Assembly: GCF_003605365.2 (NCBI RefSeq)
Contig: NZ_QYTU02000004.1
Span: forward strand, 62,001 to 126,000
Length of the DNA stretch: 64,000 bases
Source: Siminovitchia fortis
GTDB taxonomy: Bacteria > Bacillota > Bacilli > Bacillales > Bacillaceae_C
Direction: 5' to 3'
The notes beneath the pieces are model-generated. The model searched no databases. It was not told the DNA's origin and was given only the letters and a program-made list of their open reading frames with translations. Made by a program: the position numbers and the translations under genes. This document shows positions 26,491 to 35,266 of the stretch, piece by piece (positions within the stretch are counted from its first letter, which is position 1; every line of letters starts with the position of its first letter).

Positions 26491-27257
26491 TACTTGCGGT
26501 CGATCAAATCAGTAAAAACTTCGGCGGTATCCAGGCATTGACAGACGTATCGTTTTCCATCGAAAAAGGCGAAGTGTTGGGCTTGATCGGGCCGAATGGT
26601 GCCGGGAAAACGACCATGTTCAACATGATTACCGCGATGTATCCTCCTTCCAGCGGCCAAATCTCTTTTCATGGGGATCAATTGACGAATTTGAAACCCC
26701 ATCAAATTACGAAAAAAGGAATCTGCCGGACATTTCAAAACATCCGTCTGTTTCCTGAAATGACCGCGCTGGAAAATGTGATGGTGGGCAATCATTGCCG
26801 TTTGGATTCGGGCGTTTTTAGAAGTGTCTTCCGGACCGGATTCCAGAAAAAAGAAGAGACGGCCTTAAGGGAGAAAGCGAAGCAATTATTGGAGACGGTC
26901 AATTTAGCCGGGCATGTGGATACATTGGCGGAAAACCTTGCATACGGTCAGCAGCGGCGCCTTGAAATTGCCCGCGCGCTGGCAAGTGATCCATCACTCC
27001 TGCTCCTTGACGAGCCGGCTGCGGGAATGAATGAAAGAGAAACGAACGAGCTGTTTGAGCTGATTCAAAAAATCAAAAAGCTCGGCATTACGATTTTATT
27101 GATTGAACACGATATGCCGCTCGTCATGCGGGCGTGCGACCGGATCGTCGTATTGAACTTCGGAAAGAAAATTGCAGAAGGATTGCCTAAAGAAATCCAG
27201 AATAACCAGGAAGTAATTGAGGCATACCTCGGGAAAGAGGAGGATGGCCTTGCTTAA
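26487..27257 (+). CDS. livG: Branched-chain amino acid ABC transporter ATPase LivG
   Basis: A 256-residue ATPase with Walker A GPNGAGKTT, Q-loop CRTFQNIRLFPEM, the LivG-type signature LAYGQQRRLEIARAL and Walker B LLLLDEPAAGMN. It starts in an ATGA overlap with livM and has GGAGG upstream. It forms the ATPase heterodimer with LivF. Confidence 0.94.
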   Translation: MILAVDQISKNFGGIQALTDVSFSIEKGEVLGLIGPNGAGKTTMFNMITAMYPPSSGQISFHGDQLTNLKPHQITKKGICRTFQNIRLFPEMTALENVMVGNHCRLDSGVFRSVFRTGFQKKEETALREKAKQLLETVNLAGHVDTLAENLAYGQQRRLEIARALASDPSLLLLDEPAAGMNERETNELFELIQKIKKLGITILLIEHDMPLVMRACDRIVVLNFGKKIAEGLPKEIQNNQEVIEAYLGKEEDGLA

Positions 27258-27951
27258 AGTAACAGGCGTCAGTACTTTTTACGATAATATTCAAGCACTT
27301 AAAGAGATTAATCTTGAAGTGGAACAGGGAAGTATTGTCACGATATTGGGGGCAAACGGAGCCGGAAAAACAACGACGATGAAAACGATCGCCGGTTTGC
27401 TTAAAGCCCGCACCGGTAAGATCGAGTTTTTAGGGGAAGATGTCACGAAACTTCGTCCCGATCAGCTTTTGCGAAAGGGATTGGCCCTTGTGCCCGAAGG
27501 ACGCGGCATTTTGTCGAACATGACCGTTCTTGAAAACCTTGAAATGGGTGCCTACCACCGGAAAGATTCCGGGGTGGCGGCCGATTTGGAAATGGTGATG
27601 GAGCGTTTTCCTATTTTGCGTGAAAGAAAGGCCCAGCTTGGCGGCACGATGTCCGGAGGCCAGCAGCAGATGCTTTCGATTGCACGGGCCATCATGTCAA
27701 AGCCGAAGCTGCTTCTACTTGATGAGCCGTCTATGGGCCTTGCGCCGCTCATCGTTGCGGAGATTTTTAAAATTATCAAGGAAATCAGCGAATCCGGCAC
27801 AACAGTTCTGCTCGTTGAGCAAAATGCCCGCCAGGCATTGCGCATAGCGGATTATGGCTATGTGTTGGAGTCAGGAAGAGTAGTAACTAACGGGCCTGCA
27901 CAGGAACTGCTCAGCGATGAGCGGATCAAAGCTGCCTATTTGGGCTATTGA
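27244..27951 (+). CDS. livF: Branched-chain amino acid ABC transporter ATPase LivF
   Basis: A 235-residue ATPase with Walker A GANGAGKTT, signature MSGGQQQMLSIARA and Walker B LLLLDEPSMGLAP. ATG 27244 sits behind AGAGGAGG and overlaps the end of livG by 14 bases. It is the last liv gene and is followed by a strong terminator. Confidence 0.94.
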   Translation: MALLKVTGVSTFYDNIQALKEINLEVEQGSIVTILGANGAGKTTTMKTIAGLLKARTGKIEFLGEDVTKLRPDQLLRKGLALVPEGRGILSNMTVLENLEMGAYHRKDSGVAADLEMVMERFPILRERKAQLGGTMSGGQQQMLSIARAIMSKPKLLLLDEPSMGLAPLIVAEIFKIIKEISESGTTVLLVEQNARQALRIADYGYVLESGRVVTNGPAQELLSDERIKAAYLGY

Positions 27952-27982
27952 TGCGGGAGAAAAACCTAGATTAGGAAGGAAG

Positions 27983-28013
27983 AAGCCCCGGGGAAGTTTT
28001 TCCGGGGGCTTTT
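27983..28013 (+). terminator. liv operon terminator
   Basis: AAGCCCCGG and CCGGGGGCTT pair around a short T-rich loop and are followed by TTCC. It lies about 30 bases after livF. Confidence 0.8.
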
Positions 28014-28057
28014 CCGTTGGATAATAAAGTGATAACCTTTTTAATAAGGACCATTTT

Positions 28058-28109
28058 GGGGCCTGTCCCCCGCTGCTTTAACGCGTTACCTTAACGGGGG
28101 ACAGACCCC
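28058..28109. repeat. GGGGCCTGTCCCCCG inverted-repeat element
   Basis: The left arm GGGGCCTGTCCCCCG and right arm CGGGGGACAGACCCC flank an AT-rich centre with TTTAACGCGTTA. A related left half with the same centre occurs at 33952-33988. Repeats of this kind are scattered in Bacillus genomes. It lies just before lutA and could fold in the transcript leader. Confidence 0.7.
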
Positions 28110-28131
28110 GGCGAAGAATGGAGGGAAGAGG

Positions 28132-28854
28132 ATGAAGGTTTCATTATTCATTACATGTTTGGCAGATGTTTTTTACCCGGAAGTTGGGATGGACGTCGTG
28201 GAAGTCCTGGAACGGGCAGGCTGCGAAGTCGATTTTCCGGAAGAGCAGACATGCTGCGGTCAGCCTGCATACAGTACGGGATACCTCGAGGATGCCAAAG
28301 AGGCGATGAAGCAGATGATGATGGCATTTGCTGATTCGGAATATGTCGTAACGCCATCCGGATCCTGCGCTTATATGTTCAAGGAATATCCTGAACTTTT
28401 CAAGGGCGATCCGGAGTGGGAGAGCAAAGCAAAGATTTTAGCGGATAAAACATATGAATTCAGCCAGTTTCTTGTAGATGTTTTAAAAATGGAGGATGTA
28501 GGAGCAGTCTTTGAGGGACGTGCGACCTATCATAAATCGTGCCACATGACCCGCCTGCTCGGTGTAAAAGATGCTCCCATGAAACTTTTGAAAAATGTGG
28601 AGGGACTTGAACTTGAGCCATTGCCGCGGAGCCAGGACTGCTGCGGGTTCGGCGGAACTTTTTCGGTGAAAATGGGCGATATTTCATCGGCGATGGTGGA
28701 TGAAAAAGTGGAGCATATCAAGGAAACGGGTGCAGACGTGCTCATTGGCGGAGACTGCGGATGCCTTATGAACATCGGAGGAAGGATCAAGCGGGAAGGA
28801 TTGCCTATCAAAGTGATGCATCTGGCTGAGGTTTTAAATAAAACAAAAGCGTAG
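28132..28854 (+). CDS. lutA: L-lactate utilisation protein LutA
   Basis: A 240-residue cysteine-rich (CCG domain) protein with paired motifs [10 protein letters not shown] and SQDCCGFGG, similar to the membrane-anchor/heterodisulfide reductase subunit family that binds an unusual iron-sulfur cluster. With LutB and LutC it oxidises L-lactate to pyruvate. RBS GGAGGGAAGAGG precedes the ATG. First gene of lutABC; no lutR repressor gene is in the window. Confidence 0.94.
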   Translation: MKVSLFITCLADVFYPEVGMDVVEVLERAGCEVDFPEEQTCCGQPAYSTGYLEDAKEAMKQMMMAFADSEYVVTPSGSCAYMFKEYPELFKGDPEWESKAKILADKTYEFSQFLVDVLKMEDVGAVFEGRATYHKSCHMTRLLGVKDAPMKLLKNVEGLELEPLPRSQDCCGFGGTFSVKMGDISSAMVDEKVEHIKETGADVLIGGDCGCLMNIGGRIKREGLPIKVMHLAEVLNKTKA

Positions 28855-28902
28855 GCGCTTGGCGTAAGACACACGGCGTTGAACTAGAAAGGGGAGAGGC
28901 AA

Positions 28903-30321
28903 ATGGGAATTAAAATCGGCAATGCTGCATTTGATGCGCGTGCAGATGAAGCGCTGCAGGATCCCGATGTACAGAGGGCAGTACCCCCTGCACAGGAACG
29001 TCTTCAATCAGTTCGATTAAAGGCGGTCGATGAGCTGGGCGACTGGGAACGCTGGCGCGATTTAGGCGAAAAAATCCGTTCGCATACGATAGAACATCTT
29101 GACTACTATTTGACGGAGTTAAGCGAAAATGTGGCGAAGCGGGGCGGGCATGTGTTTTTTGCTGAAACAGCAGAAGAAGCCAACGATTACATCGAACAGG
29201 TTGTCCGTCAGAAGCAGGCAAAGAAAGTGGTCAAATCAAAATCAATGGTCACAGAAGAAATCGGTTTGAATCCGGTGTTGGAAAAAGCCGGCTGTGAAGT
29301 CGTTGAAACGGACCTTGGCGAATATATCATCCAATTGGATCACGACCACCCATCCCATTTTATCGGACCAGCCCTTCATAAAACGAAAGAGCAGGTTCGG
29401 GATATTTTTACAGAAAAAAGAGGGTACGCCGGAACCGAAAAGCCGGAAGAACTGACACAGTTCGCGCGCGAACAGCTTCGGAAGGAATTTTTATCAGCAG
29501 ATGTCGGCATAACCGGGTGCAACTTTGCGATCGCCAATTCGGGAACGGTCGGCATTGTGACGAACGAGGGGAATGCGCGGCTTTCGACAACGGTGCCGAA
29601 AACGCAAATCACCGTCATGGGAATGGAGCGGCTTGCCCCGACGTGGGAAGACTTCGAAGTGATGGTTTCCTTGCTGTGCCGGAGTGCAGTCGGGCAAAAG
29701 CTTTCAACATATGTGACATGTTTGAGCGGGCCAAAGATGGACGGAGAGGCAGACGGACCGGAGGAATTTCATTTGGTGATCGTCGATAACGGCAGGTCGG
29801 GAATCCTTGGGACGGAATTCCAATCGGCGTTGCACTGCATCCGCTGTGCGGCTTGCGTCAATGTTTGCCCGGTATACCGCCACATCGGCGGACATGCATA
29901 CGGTTCGATTTACCAGGGGCCGATCGGAGCTGTTTTGACCCCGCTTTTGGGCGGGTACGAGGAATATAAAGAGCTTCCCTATGCCTCCTCATTATGCGCG
30001 GCCTGCACGGAAGTATGCCCGGTGCGCATCCCGCTTCACGAATTGCTTTATAAACACCGTCAGCGGATCGTCCAGGATGAGGGCCTTGCCCCTGCCGGAG
30101 AAAAAATGGCGATGAAAACGTTCCGGACAGTCACATCATCCAGCCGGCTTTATAGGATAAGTACAAAATCCGCCACAGTTGCACGCGGAGTGATTGCGGG
30201 CATGTCCAAGGGCGGGCCGAAGCCGATCCGGGGCTGGACTGGGTCGCGCAACCTGCCTTCCGTCGGGAAAAAGAGATTCCGGGACTTGTATAGGGAACGG
30301 AGAAAGGGGGCGGGCGAATGA
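28903..30321 (+). CDS. lutB: L-lactate utilisation iron-sulfur protein LutB
   Basis: The 472-residue protein has an LUD domain followed by two 4Fe-4S motifs, [12 protein letters not shown] and CAACTEVCP (about residues 305-365), and a basic C-terminus. It is the electron-transfer subunit of the lactate oxidation complex. ATG 28903 lies behind AAAGGGGAGAGG. It overlaps lutC by four bases (ATGA). Confidence 0.95.
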   Translation: MGIKIGNAAFDARADEALQDPDVQRAVPPAQERLQSVRLKAVDELGDWERWRDLGEKIRSHTIEHLDYYLTELSENVAKRGGHVFFAETAEEANDYIEQVVRQKQAKKVVKSKSMVTEEIGLNPVLEKAGCEVVETDLGEYIIQLDHDHPSHFIGPALHKTKEQVRDIFTEKRGYAGTEKPEELTQFAREQLRKEFLSADVGITGCNFAIANSGTVGIVTNEGNARLSTTVPKTQITVMGMERLAPTWEDFEVMVSLLCRSAVGQKLSTYVTCLSGPKMDGEADGPEEFHLVIVDNGRSGILGTEFQSALHCIRCAACVNVCPVYRHIGGHAYGSIYQGPIGAVLTPLLGGYEEYKELPYASSLCAACTEVCPVRIPLHELLYKHRQRIVQDEGLAPAGEKMAMKTFRTVTSSSRLYRISTKSATVARGVIAGMSKGGPKPIRGWTGSRNLPSVGKKRFRDLYRERRKGAGE

Positions 30322-31049
30322 GTGTGCAAGACGTCAATGCGGCCGGGCCCAAGGGCCAAATCGCCAATCGGGAGCCGTTCCTTGATCGTTTGGCTAAAAG
30401 TTTTGGACGGGAACGTGTGGTGGAAAAACCTGTCCGGCCTGATTGGGGACTTAAGCCTCAATGGGAAGTTTTTTCGGGCTTGACCAGTGATGAACTTGTT
30501 GAAGTGTTGAAGAATCAGTGCCTGCTCGTTCACACGGAAGTCATTGAAACGGAGAGAGCGGAGCTTGGAGCCGCTTTAAAAGAAGCGCTGGACCGGAATG
30601 AGTGCAAGTTGGTCGTTACGTGGAAGGATCCAAGATTTTCAGAATTTGGATTGAACGGGGTGTTAGGGCAGTATGAGCTGTGTGAGTGGAATTCTGAAGA
30701 TCGGGCCGGGAGCATTGCTGCGGCCGAGCGGGCCGATGTCGGCATCACCTTCAGCGATATTACACTTGCAGAATCCGCGACAGTAGTCCTTTTTTCAGAT
30801 GAAGGGAAAGGCCGCTCCGTGAGCCTGCTTCCGAAAAACTACATCGCCGTCATTCCGAAAAGCACCATCGTTCCAAGGATCACCCAGGCTGCTGCCGAAA
30901 TCGACAGGCGGATCGCGGCCGGGGAAACCGTTGCCTCCTGCGTCAACTTCATTTCCGGGCCGAGCAACTCCGCCGACATTGAGATGAGCCTTGTTGTTGG
31001 CGTGCACGGTCCTGTCCATGCCACCTATATCATTGTGGACGATGCATAG
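30318..31049 (+). CDS. lutC: L-lactate utilisation protein LutC
   Basis: A 243-residue LUD-domain protein with the family segments [20 protein letters not shown] and [24 protein letters not shown]. It is the third subunit needed for L-lactate growth in Bacillus. The start codon overlaps the lutB stop. A long inverted repeat follows its stop codon. Confidence 0.94.
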   Translation: MSVQDVNAAGPKGQIANREPFLDRLAKSFGRERVVEKPVRPDWGLKPQWEVFSGLTSDELVEVLKNQCLLVHTEVIETERAELGAALKEALDRNECKLVVTWKDPRFSEFGLNGVLGQYELCEWNSEDRAGSIAAAERADVGITFSDITLAESATVVLFSDEGKGRSVSLLPKNYIAVIPKSTIVPRITQAAAEIDRRIAAGETVASCVNFISGPSNSADIEMSLVVGVHGPVHATYIIVDDA

Positions 31050-31056
31050 ATTGCGG

Positions 31057-31104
31057 GAGTTGGAGCGCGCCGAGCCCTTGCAGGGCGAGGGCGCGCTCCA
31101 ACTC
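31057..31104 (+). terminator. lutABC terminator-like hairpin
   Basis: A 15-bp perfect stem (31057-31071 and 31090-31104, core TTGGAGCGCGCC) encloses a smaller GCCCT/AGGGC hairpin. The right arm ends in CTCCAACTC, which is also the phase of the following 20-bp tandem array, so the array appears to have grown out of this arm. Confidence 0.75.
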
Positions 31105-31859
31105 TCTTATAAAGTCTCCAACTCTCTTATAAAGTCTCCAACTCTCTTATAAAGTCTCCAACTCTCTTATAAAGTCTCCAACTCTCTTATAAAGTCTCCA
31201 ACTCTCTTATAAAGTCTCCAACTCTCTTATAAAGTCTCCAACTCTCTTATAAAGTCTCCAACTCTCTTATAAAGTCTCCAACTCTCTTATAAAGTCTCCA
31301 ACTCTCTTATAAAGTCTCCAACTCTCTTATAAAGTCTCCAACTCTCTTATAAAGTCTCCAACTCTCTTATAAAGTCTCCAACTCTCTTATAAAGTCTCCA
31401 ACTCTCTTATAAAGTCTCCAACTCTCTTATAAAGTCTCCAACTCTCTTATAAAGTCTCCAACTCTCTTATAAAGTCTCCAACTCTCTTATAAAGTCTCCA
31501 ACTCTCTTATAAAGTCTCCAACTCTCTTATAAAGTCTCCAACTCTCTTATAAAGTCTCCAACTCTCTTATAAAGTCTCCAACTCTCTTATAAAGTCTCCA
31601 ACTCTCTTATAAAGTCTCCAACTCTCTTATAAAGTCTCCAACTCTCTTATAAAGTCTCCAACTCTCTTATAAAGTCTCCAACTCTCTTATAAAGTCTCCA
31701 ACTCTCTTATAAAGTCTCCAACTCTCTTATAAAGTCTCCAACTCTCTTATAAAGTCTCCAACTCTCTTATAAAGTCTCCAACTCTCTTATAAAGTCTCCA
31801 ACTCTCTTATAAAGTCTCCAACTCTCTTATAAAGTCTCCAACTCTCTTATAAAGTCTAA
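31097..31859. repeat. Perfect 20-bp tandem array, about 38 copies
   Basis: The unit AACTCTCTTATAAAGTCTCC repeats without a visible change from the lutABC hairpin to the stop codon of the convergent NERD gene, filling the whole intergenic space. All visible copies are identical, which implies recent expansion or strong homogenisation. The unit contains TTATAA and stop codons in several frames and shows no CRISPR-like spacer. The true copy number may be uncertain if assembled from short reads. Confidence 0.97.
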
Positions 31860-32849
31860 TTATAGAAGGCCATCAGCTCTCTTATTATCTTTTTTATGAA
31901 AGTTTATAGTATATTTTCGATAGCGACAAGAACCGATGCTGTTTAAATCCATGGAACATAAAATTCTAGAAGCAGTATTCATATCAACTCTCAAAAATTC
32001 CCGGCAGTCTTTATTTGTCATTTCCCGTCCCATAATCAGGAACCACTCCCTAACTCCACGTTCATGTGCCTTATGATCGAGGCTTCCGCATGATCTGCAG
32101 CGCCAGCTTCTCTTAATTTTCACCATGCCAATCGCATCGCAATGGGAGCAGATAACTCCTGTTTGAATGTCTCTTGGTGGAATGTTGTAAATGTCGCACA
32201 CTGGTCTTGGAATGTAGTTGATATGGCTATTCAAAAGCTTCGCAGTCAACCATCTGAAAGTCTTGCTATCTAGTATAGCCTGCTTGCGAGGGAGAGCATG
32301 AATGAAGGGAGGAACATAATTAGGGAATAGCACTTGGGTCTTTGCCGGAGCTTTATCAATGATCTGCTTTGGGTACGCTAGCACAACAATTCGATAGACA
32401 GGAATCTGAATTCCATGACCTTTAAGCCAGAGTTCAAGTAGATCGCCATTGCGTTCCACCTGCGCAGCAGGACTTTCAAACCCGTCCACCTCACCCGTCT
32501 CTCGTCTGCGGACCAATTGTGGAGGATCATCCTTAAATTCCAATCGTCCTCCAATATTTTTCACTTCAAAAACAACGGCGTAAAATCGAGTCAGAAACAA
32601 GGTGTCTATTTGAAATAGGGCAGAAGATACCAAGGAAAGATCATGGAAAACTCTGTGTTCAAATGGAAATGAATGTTTGCGAAGTGTTTCGGCCAGCTTG
32701 ATTTCACCGGAAATGCCGGCTTCGAGGGAAGATGCTTTTGCAGTTAAAATGGGGATTGCCTCATGTCTCGGGTGCAGCCGCTTGATGGAAGCCTGGATAC
32801 CCCCCAAAGAAAGCGACTCGTCTCTTTTTTTTATTACGATATTTACCAC
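31860..32849 (-). CDS. NERD-domain (nuclease-related) protein with C-terminal zinc ribbon
   Basis: The N-terminal half (about 40-160) matches the NERD domain: SGEIKLAETLRKH, FQIDTLFLT and AVVFEVKNIGG give a PD-(D/E)XK-like core with the EVK motif. About residues 235-260 form a zinc ribbon (CSHCD, then CRSCG). Such proteins are inferred to bind or process DNA; the target is unknown. The start is odd: the GTG at 32849 overlaps the strong RBS AGGAGGTG, while the properly spaced codon is ATC. The stop codon abuts the 20-bp array. Confidence 0.82.
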   Translation of the reverse strand: MVNIVIKKRDESLSLGGIQASIKRLHPRHEAIPILTAKASSLEAGISGEIKLAETLRKHSFPFEHRVFHDLSLVSSALFQIDTLFLTRFYAVVFEVKNIGGRLEFKDDPPQLVRRRETGEVDGFESPAAQVERNGDLLELWLKGHGIQIPVYRIVVLAYPKQIIDKAPAKTQVLFPNYVPPFIHALPRKQAILDSKTFRWLTAKLLNSHINYIPRPVCDIYNIPPRDIQTGVICSHCDAIGMVKIKRSWRCRSCGSLDHKAHERGVREWFLIMGREMTNKDCREFLRVDMNTASRILCSMDLNSIGSCRYRKYTINFHKKDNKRADGLL

Positions 32850-32933
32850 CTCCTAAATTACCAATATATTAGCACAAATTGTTAGCGCTTTCTATTAGTA
32901 GGAGACAGCTTTTGCAAAAAACAGAAACAAGCT

Positions 32934-33263
32934 TCACCCCCGCATCCAGTCCAGATCCTCCCAAACAGGCCCCTCCCACCGGAACCTCCCCAAATCAATG
33001 CGTCCGCGGGCATCTATATCGACACCTTCCTGTTCAAGCAAATCCCGTTGCCTTTCCGCCTTGAAATGAACAATTTCTCCCTTCGCATTGACGACCCGGT
33101 GCCATGGCAAGTTATATTTGGAACTCATGGAATGCAGGATTCTTCCGACCTGCCTGGCGGCCCTGTGATTCCCGGCAATTGCTGCGATCTGCCCGTAAGA
33201 TGCAACTCGCCCGGAAGGGATTTGCAATATAGTCTCTATCACTTTTTCAGTAAAATGATTCAT
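32934..33263 (-). CDS. Alkyltransferase-like (ATL) DNA repair protein
   Basis: The 109-residue protein matches the DNA-binding domain of O6-methylguanine-DNA methyltransferase (IPSGRVASYGQIA, helix-turn-helix AARQVGRILH), but the active-site PCHRV is PWHRV, with tryptophan (Trp54) in place of the acceptor cysteine. This is the hallmark of ATL proteins, which bind alkylated guanines and hand them to nucleotide excision repair instead of removing the alkyl group. ATG 33263 is preceded by AAGGAGGTG; a GTG three codons upstream overlaps that RBS. Confidence 0.92.
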   Translation of the reverse strand: MNHFTEKVIETILQIPSGRVASYGQIAAIAGNHRAARQVGRILHSMSSKYNLPWHRVVNAKGEIVHFKAERQRDLLEQEGVDIDARGRIDLGRFRWEGPVWEDLDWMRG

Positions 33264-33441
33264 CTTAAGCACCTCCTTAATGAAAAAAACGTCCTGTCAC
33301 TTCGAATAGCATGTCCGACGGCAGGCTATCTCGGTCAAATCTCCATTTCCCAGGGATAGCCAAATCGAATCTCCACCACTCAGTATATCAAAGTTTCTCT
33401 GGTATAATGATTGCAGAAATCACACGACTGGAGTTGATCCT

Positions 33442-33753
33442 ATGTTAAAAAATATAAACGCTTTTCAGGAGTTCAATGAAAGCCGCTTTGTCAGGACGAA
33501 TCTTTTCCAAGAGGGGACGACCACCGCATTTATGCTAAATCTTTTGCCGGGCCAATCGGTTCCCCCGCACCCGCATCCCAATGCACATGTGTATTTGTAC
33601 GTGGTTGAAGGGGAAGGCAGCTTTATCATTGATGAAGAAGAACTCTCTGTTTCTGAAAAAGATGTTGTGCATTGTGCGGACCGGCAAATGCTGGCGATTG
33701 AAAATACAGGAGTCGAGCCTCTTTCTATCTTCGTTGTGCTGGCAAAGTCCTAG
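33442..33753 (+). CDS. Small cupin-domain protein
   Basis: A 103-residue single-domain cupin. Motif 1 is PHPHPNAHVYLYVVEGEGSF (His ligands) and motif 2 is DVVHCADRQMLAIEN. Such proteins often bind a metal and a small ligand, but the reaction cannot be predicted. The RBS GGAGTTGATCCT precedes the ATG. The first of several palindromic sites begins three bases after its stop. Confidence 0.85.
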   Translation: MLKNINAFQEFNESRFVRTNLFQEGTTTAFMLNLLPGQSVPPHPHPNAHVYLYVVEGEGSFIIDEEELSVSEKDVVHCADRQMLAIENTGVEPLSIFVVLAKS

Positions 33754-33755
33754 TT

Positions 33756-33771
33756 AATCAATCATTTGATT
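33756..33771. promoter_or_regulatory. Palindromic site, copy 1 (AATCAA-N4-TTGATT)
   Basis: AATCAATCATTTGATT has perfect outer arms AATCAA and TTGATT. It is one of four clear sites between 33.75 and 34.9 kb. Confidence 0.5.
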
Positions 33772-33832
33772 GAAAAAAGGGATATTTTTCAGTTTGTAAA
33801 AATTCCCTGTATATCAACAGGTTTTTCTGATT

Positions 33833-33848
33833 AATCAAACGTTTGAAT
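33833..33848. promoter_or_regulatory. Palindromic site, copy 2
   Basis: AATCAAACGTTTGAAT matches the palindrome with one arm change. It lies 157 bases upstream of the membrane protein gene. Confidence 0.5.
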
Positions 33849-33949
33849 AGCTCGAGCCTCCCTCACGAAACTTTTTCCATGCAGCATCCGTAATGAAAGT
33901 GAAGGGGGATGGTCGAATGAAAAAGCTGGGCCTTATCAGTACATTTAAT

Positions 33950-33988
33950 TTGGGGCCTGGCCCCCGCCGAGTTAATGCGTTAAAGCGT
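33950..33988. repeat. Half copy of the GGGGCCTG repeat element
   Basis: TTGGGGCCTGGCCCCCG followed by a TTAATGCGTTAA centre matches the left half and centre of the element at 28058-28109. It lies inside a 31-codon open frame (33917-34012) that has a GAAGGGGGATGG RBS but no recognisable product. That frame may be a small gene disrupted by the repeat. Confidence 0.6.
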
Positions 33989-34004
33989 AAGAGGAGCAAT
34001 TCTA

Positions 34005-34802
34005 ATGAATAGGAACATGATTGGCCGGAAGTTGATCACTACCGTGTTTGTGACCGCCATGGTCTCGCTTGCCATGGGGTGGTTTTTTACTTTTCATGAC
34101 AGTGGGGCTTCATATCATATGGGCGATGATCTAATAGGCTGGTCCTTTGTTTACGCGATGTATATAGGGGCTATTATTCTTGTTTACGGAAACATCGTGT
34201 CCATTGGTCTGGAGCTTGCCCAGAAAAAGTGGTTTTCAAGGAACCAGTGGCTGTATGCCGTGCTGCATGGGGTATTTGGGCTCGCCAATGGATTGTTTTT
34301 CTTAAATGGCCCGCTGGCAGTCATCGGTGCAGTTGCTGCTTTATTCTATGCATTTGTGGACCGCTGGATATTATATCAGTCTGCAAAGCAAAAAAACGTG
34401 GACTATATTGTTTTAATTCCGATATTGATTTACATGCTTGCATGGGGAGTATTTGAATATATCTCACCTGAGGAACCGCCTTTTACGAAGGAAGATGCTG
34501 TGGAATTTGCCACTTCCGGGGAAGGGACCATCACTGATGTTTTTCCTGAAAAGATAGGAAAGTGCCATGGGGTCATTGAAGAATATGAAGTAACAAGAGA
34601 AACCGCGGCAAAGAAAACCGGAAAAGAGAAATATATAGTGACTTTTACCGAAACATGGAAAAAAAAGGATGGGAAAACAGGCTCGTGGTCGATGGCATAC
34701 GAGGTAGAGAGAGATTCCATGTCCGCTCTTTACGAATCTGGTGAGATTCCCGTCTATTACGGCAGTTCTCAGAACGATGCTCCTAATCAAACGTTTGATT
34801 GA
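34005..34802 (+). CDS. Uncharacterised membrane protein, 265 aa
   Basis: Four or five hydrophobic helices lie in residues 10-155, followed by a soluble C-terminal domain (about 160-265) with a beta-rich DUF3592-like pattern (EEYEVTRE, YIVTFTETWK, EIPVYYGSSQND). The RBS AGAGGAGC precedes the ATG. The final codons (Asn-Gln-Thr-Phe-Asp) and part of the stop lie inside a perfect palindrome that also occurs outside the gene. No function is assigned. Confidence 0.7.
   Translation: MNRNMIGRKLITTVFVTAMVSLAMGWFFTFHDSGASYHMGDDLIGWSFVYAMYIGAIILVYGNIVSIGLELAQKKWFSRNQWLYAVLHGVFGLANGLFFLNGPLAVIGAVAALFYAFVDRWILYQSAKQKNVDYIVLIPILIYMLAWGVFEYISPEEPPFTKEDAVEFATSGEGTITDVFPEKIGKCHGVIEEYEVTRETAAKKTGKEKYIVTFTETWKKKDGKTGSWSMAYEVERDSMSALYESGEIPVYYGSSQNDAPNQTFD
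34785..34800. promoter_or_regulatory. Palindromic site, copy 3, inside the gene end
   Basis: AATCAAACGTTTGATT is a perfect 16-bp palindrome overlapping the last codons of the membrane protein gene. Confidence 0.5.
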
Positions 34803-34860
34803 AAATCAAGGGTATTGGAGTGACAGCCCAATAGAAGCTGATATATTAAGGGAATTTTAC

Positions 34861-34882
34861 ATTAATCAAACGTTTGATTAAT
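34861..34882. promoter_or_regulatory. Palindromic site, copy 4 (perfect 22-bp palindrome)
   Basis: The core AATCAAACGTTTGATT is extended by three paired bases on each side, giving perfect symmetry over 22 bases. A weaker half-site (AATCAAACATTTGG) follows near 34918. The rest of 34883-35033 holds no gene I can support. Confidence 0.55.
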
Positions 34883-35033
34883 AGGAAGATGCCCAGTTAA
34901 AATTTCAGGGTATAAACTAATCAAACATTTGGCCAATATTCCGCTGGTAAACTTCTTTCAATCAAAATAGATGGACACTGCTTCACAAAGTGCCCCGTCT
35001 TTCGTACAAATGCTGCCAATATGATTAGAGAAT

Positions 35034-35068
35034 AACCGATGATCCGAATGGAAAATCATCGGTTTTCT
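35034..35068. terminator. Hairpin with T tract upstream of the dispersed repeat
   Basis: AACCGATGAT and ATCATCGGTT pair around an 11-nt loop, followed by TTC. It could end transcripts from the membrane protein gene, though it lies 230 bases past it. Confidence 0.5.
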
Positions 35069-35069
35069 T

Positions 35070-35193
35070 ATTGTCCAGCTCCGGCGCCTAGCCCCGTAAG
35101 GATTAAACCAATTCTCTATGGTGGCTGAAAGGCTGCCTCCTCGCGAATTGCCTTATGCTTGTCGGGGCTAGATAAGGCGCCTTCCACTTTTCT
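35070..35193. repeat. Dispersed GC-rich repeat, short copy
   Basis: The segment from GTCCAGCTCCGGCGCC to GGCGCCTTCCACTTTTC matches part of the mosaic at 13060-13500, including CTTATGCTTGTCGGGGCT. It has GC-rich, partly complementary ends (GGCGCCTAGCCCC against GGGGCTAGATAAGGCGCC) and encodes nothing. Confidence 0.8.
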
Positions 35194-35225
35194 TATTGCT
35201 ATTTTTAAAAAAACAACATATACTA

Positions 35226-35241
35226 CATTACAACAGTAATG
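35226..35241 (+). promoter_or_regulatory. Candidate GntR operator
   Basis: CATTAC-AACA-GTAATG is a perfect inverted repeat ending 25 bases before the GntR start codon, a usual place for YtrA-type autoregulation. Confidence 0.55.
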
Positions 35242-35266
35242 CACCCATCCAGAGAGGAGGATGTGT

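Noticed and set aside
31097-31859. CRISPR array
   Set aside because: Units are identical end to end with no variable spacers, and no cas genes are near. The same holds for the 52-bp arrays.
33917-34012. 31-codon gene upstream of the membrane protein
   Set aside because: It has an RBS, but half of it is the dispersed GGGGCCTG repeat and no family is recognisable; kept only as a note under the repeat.
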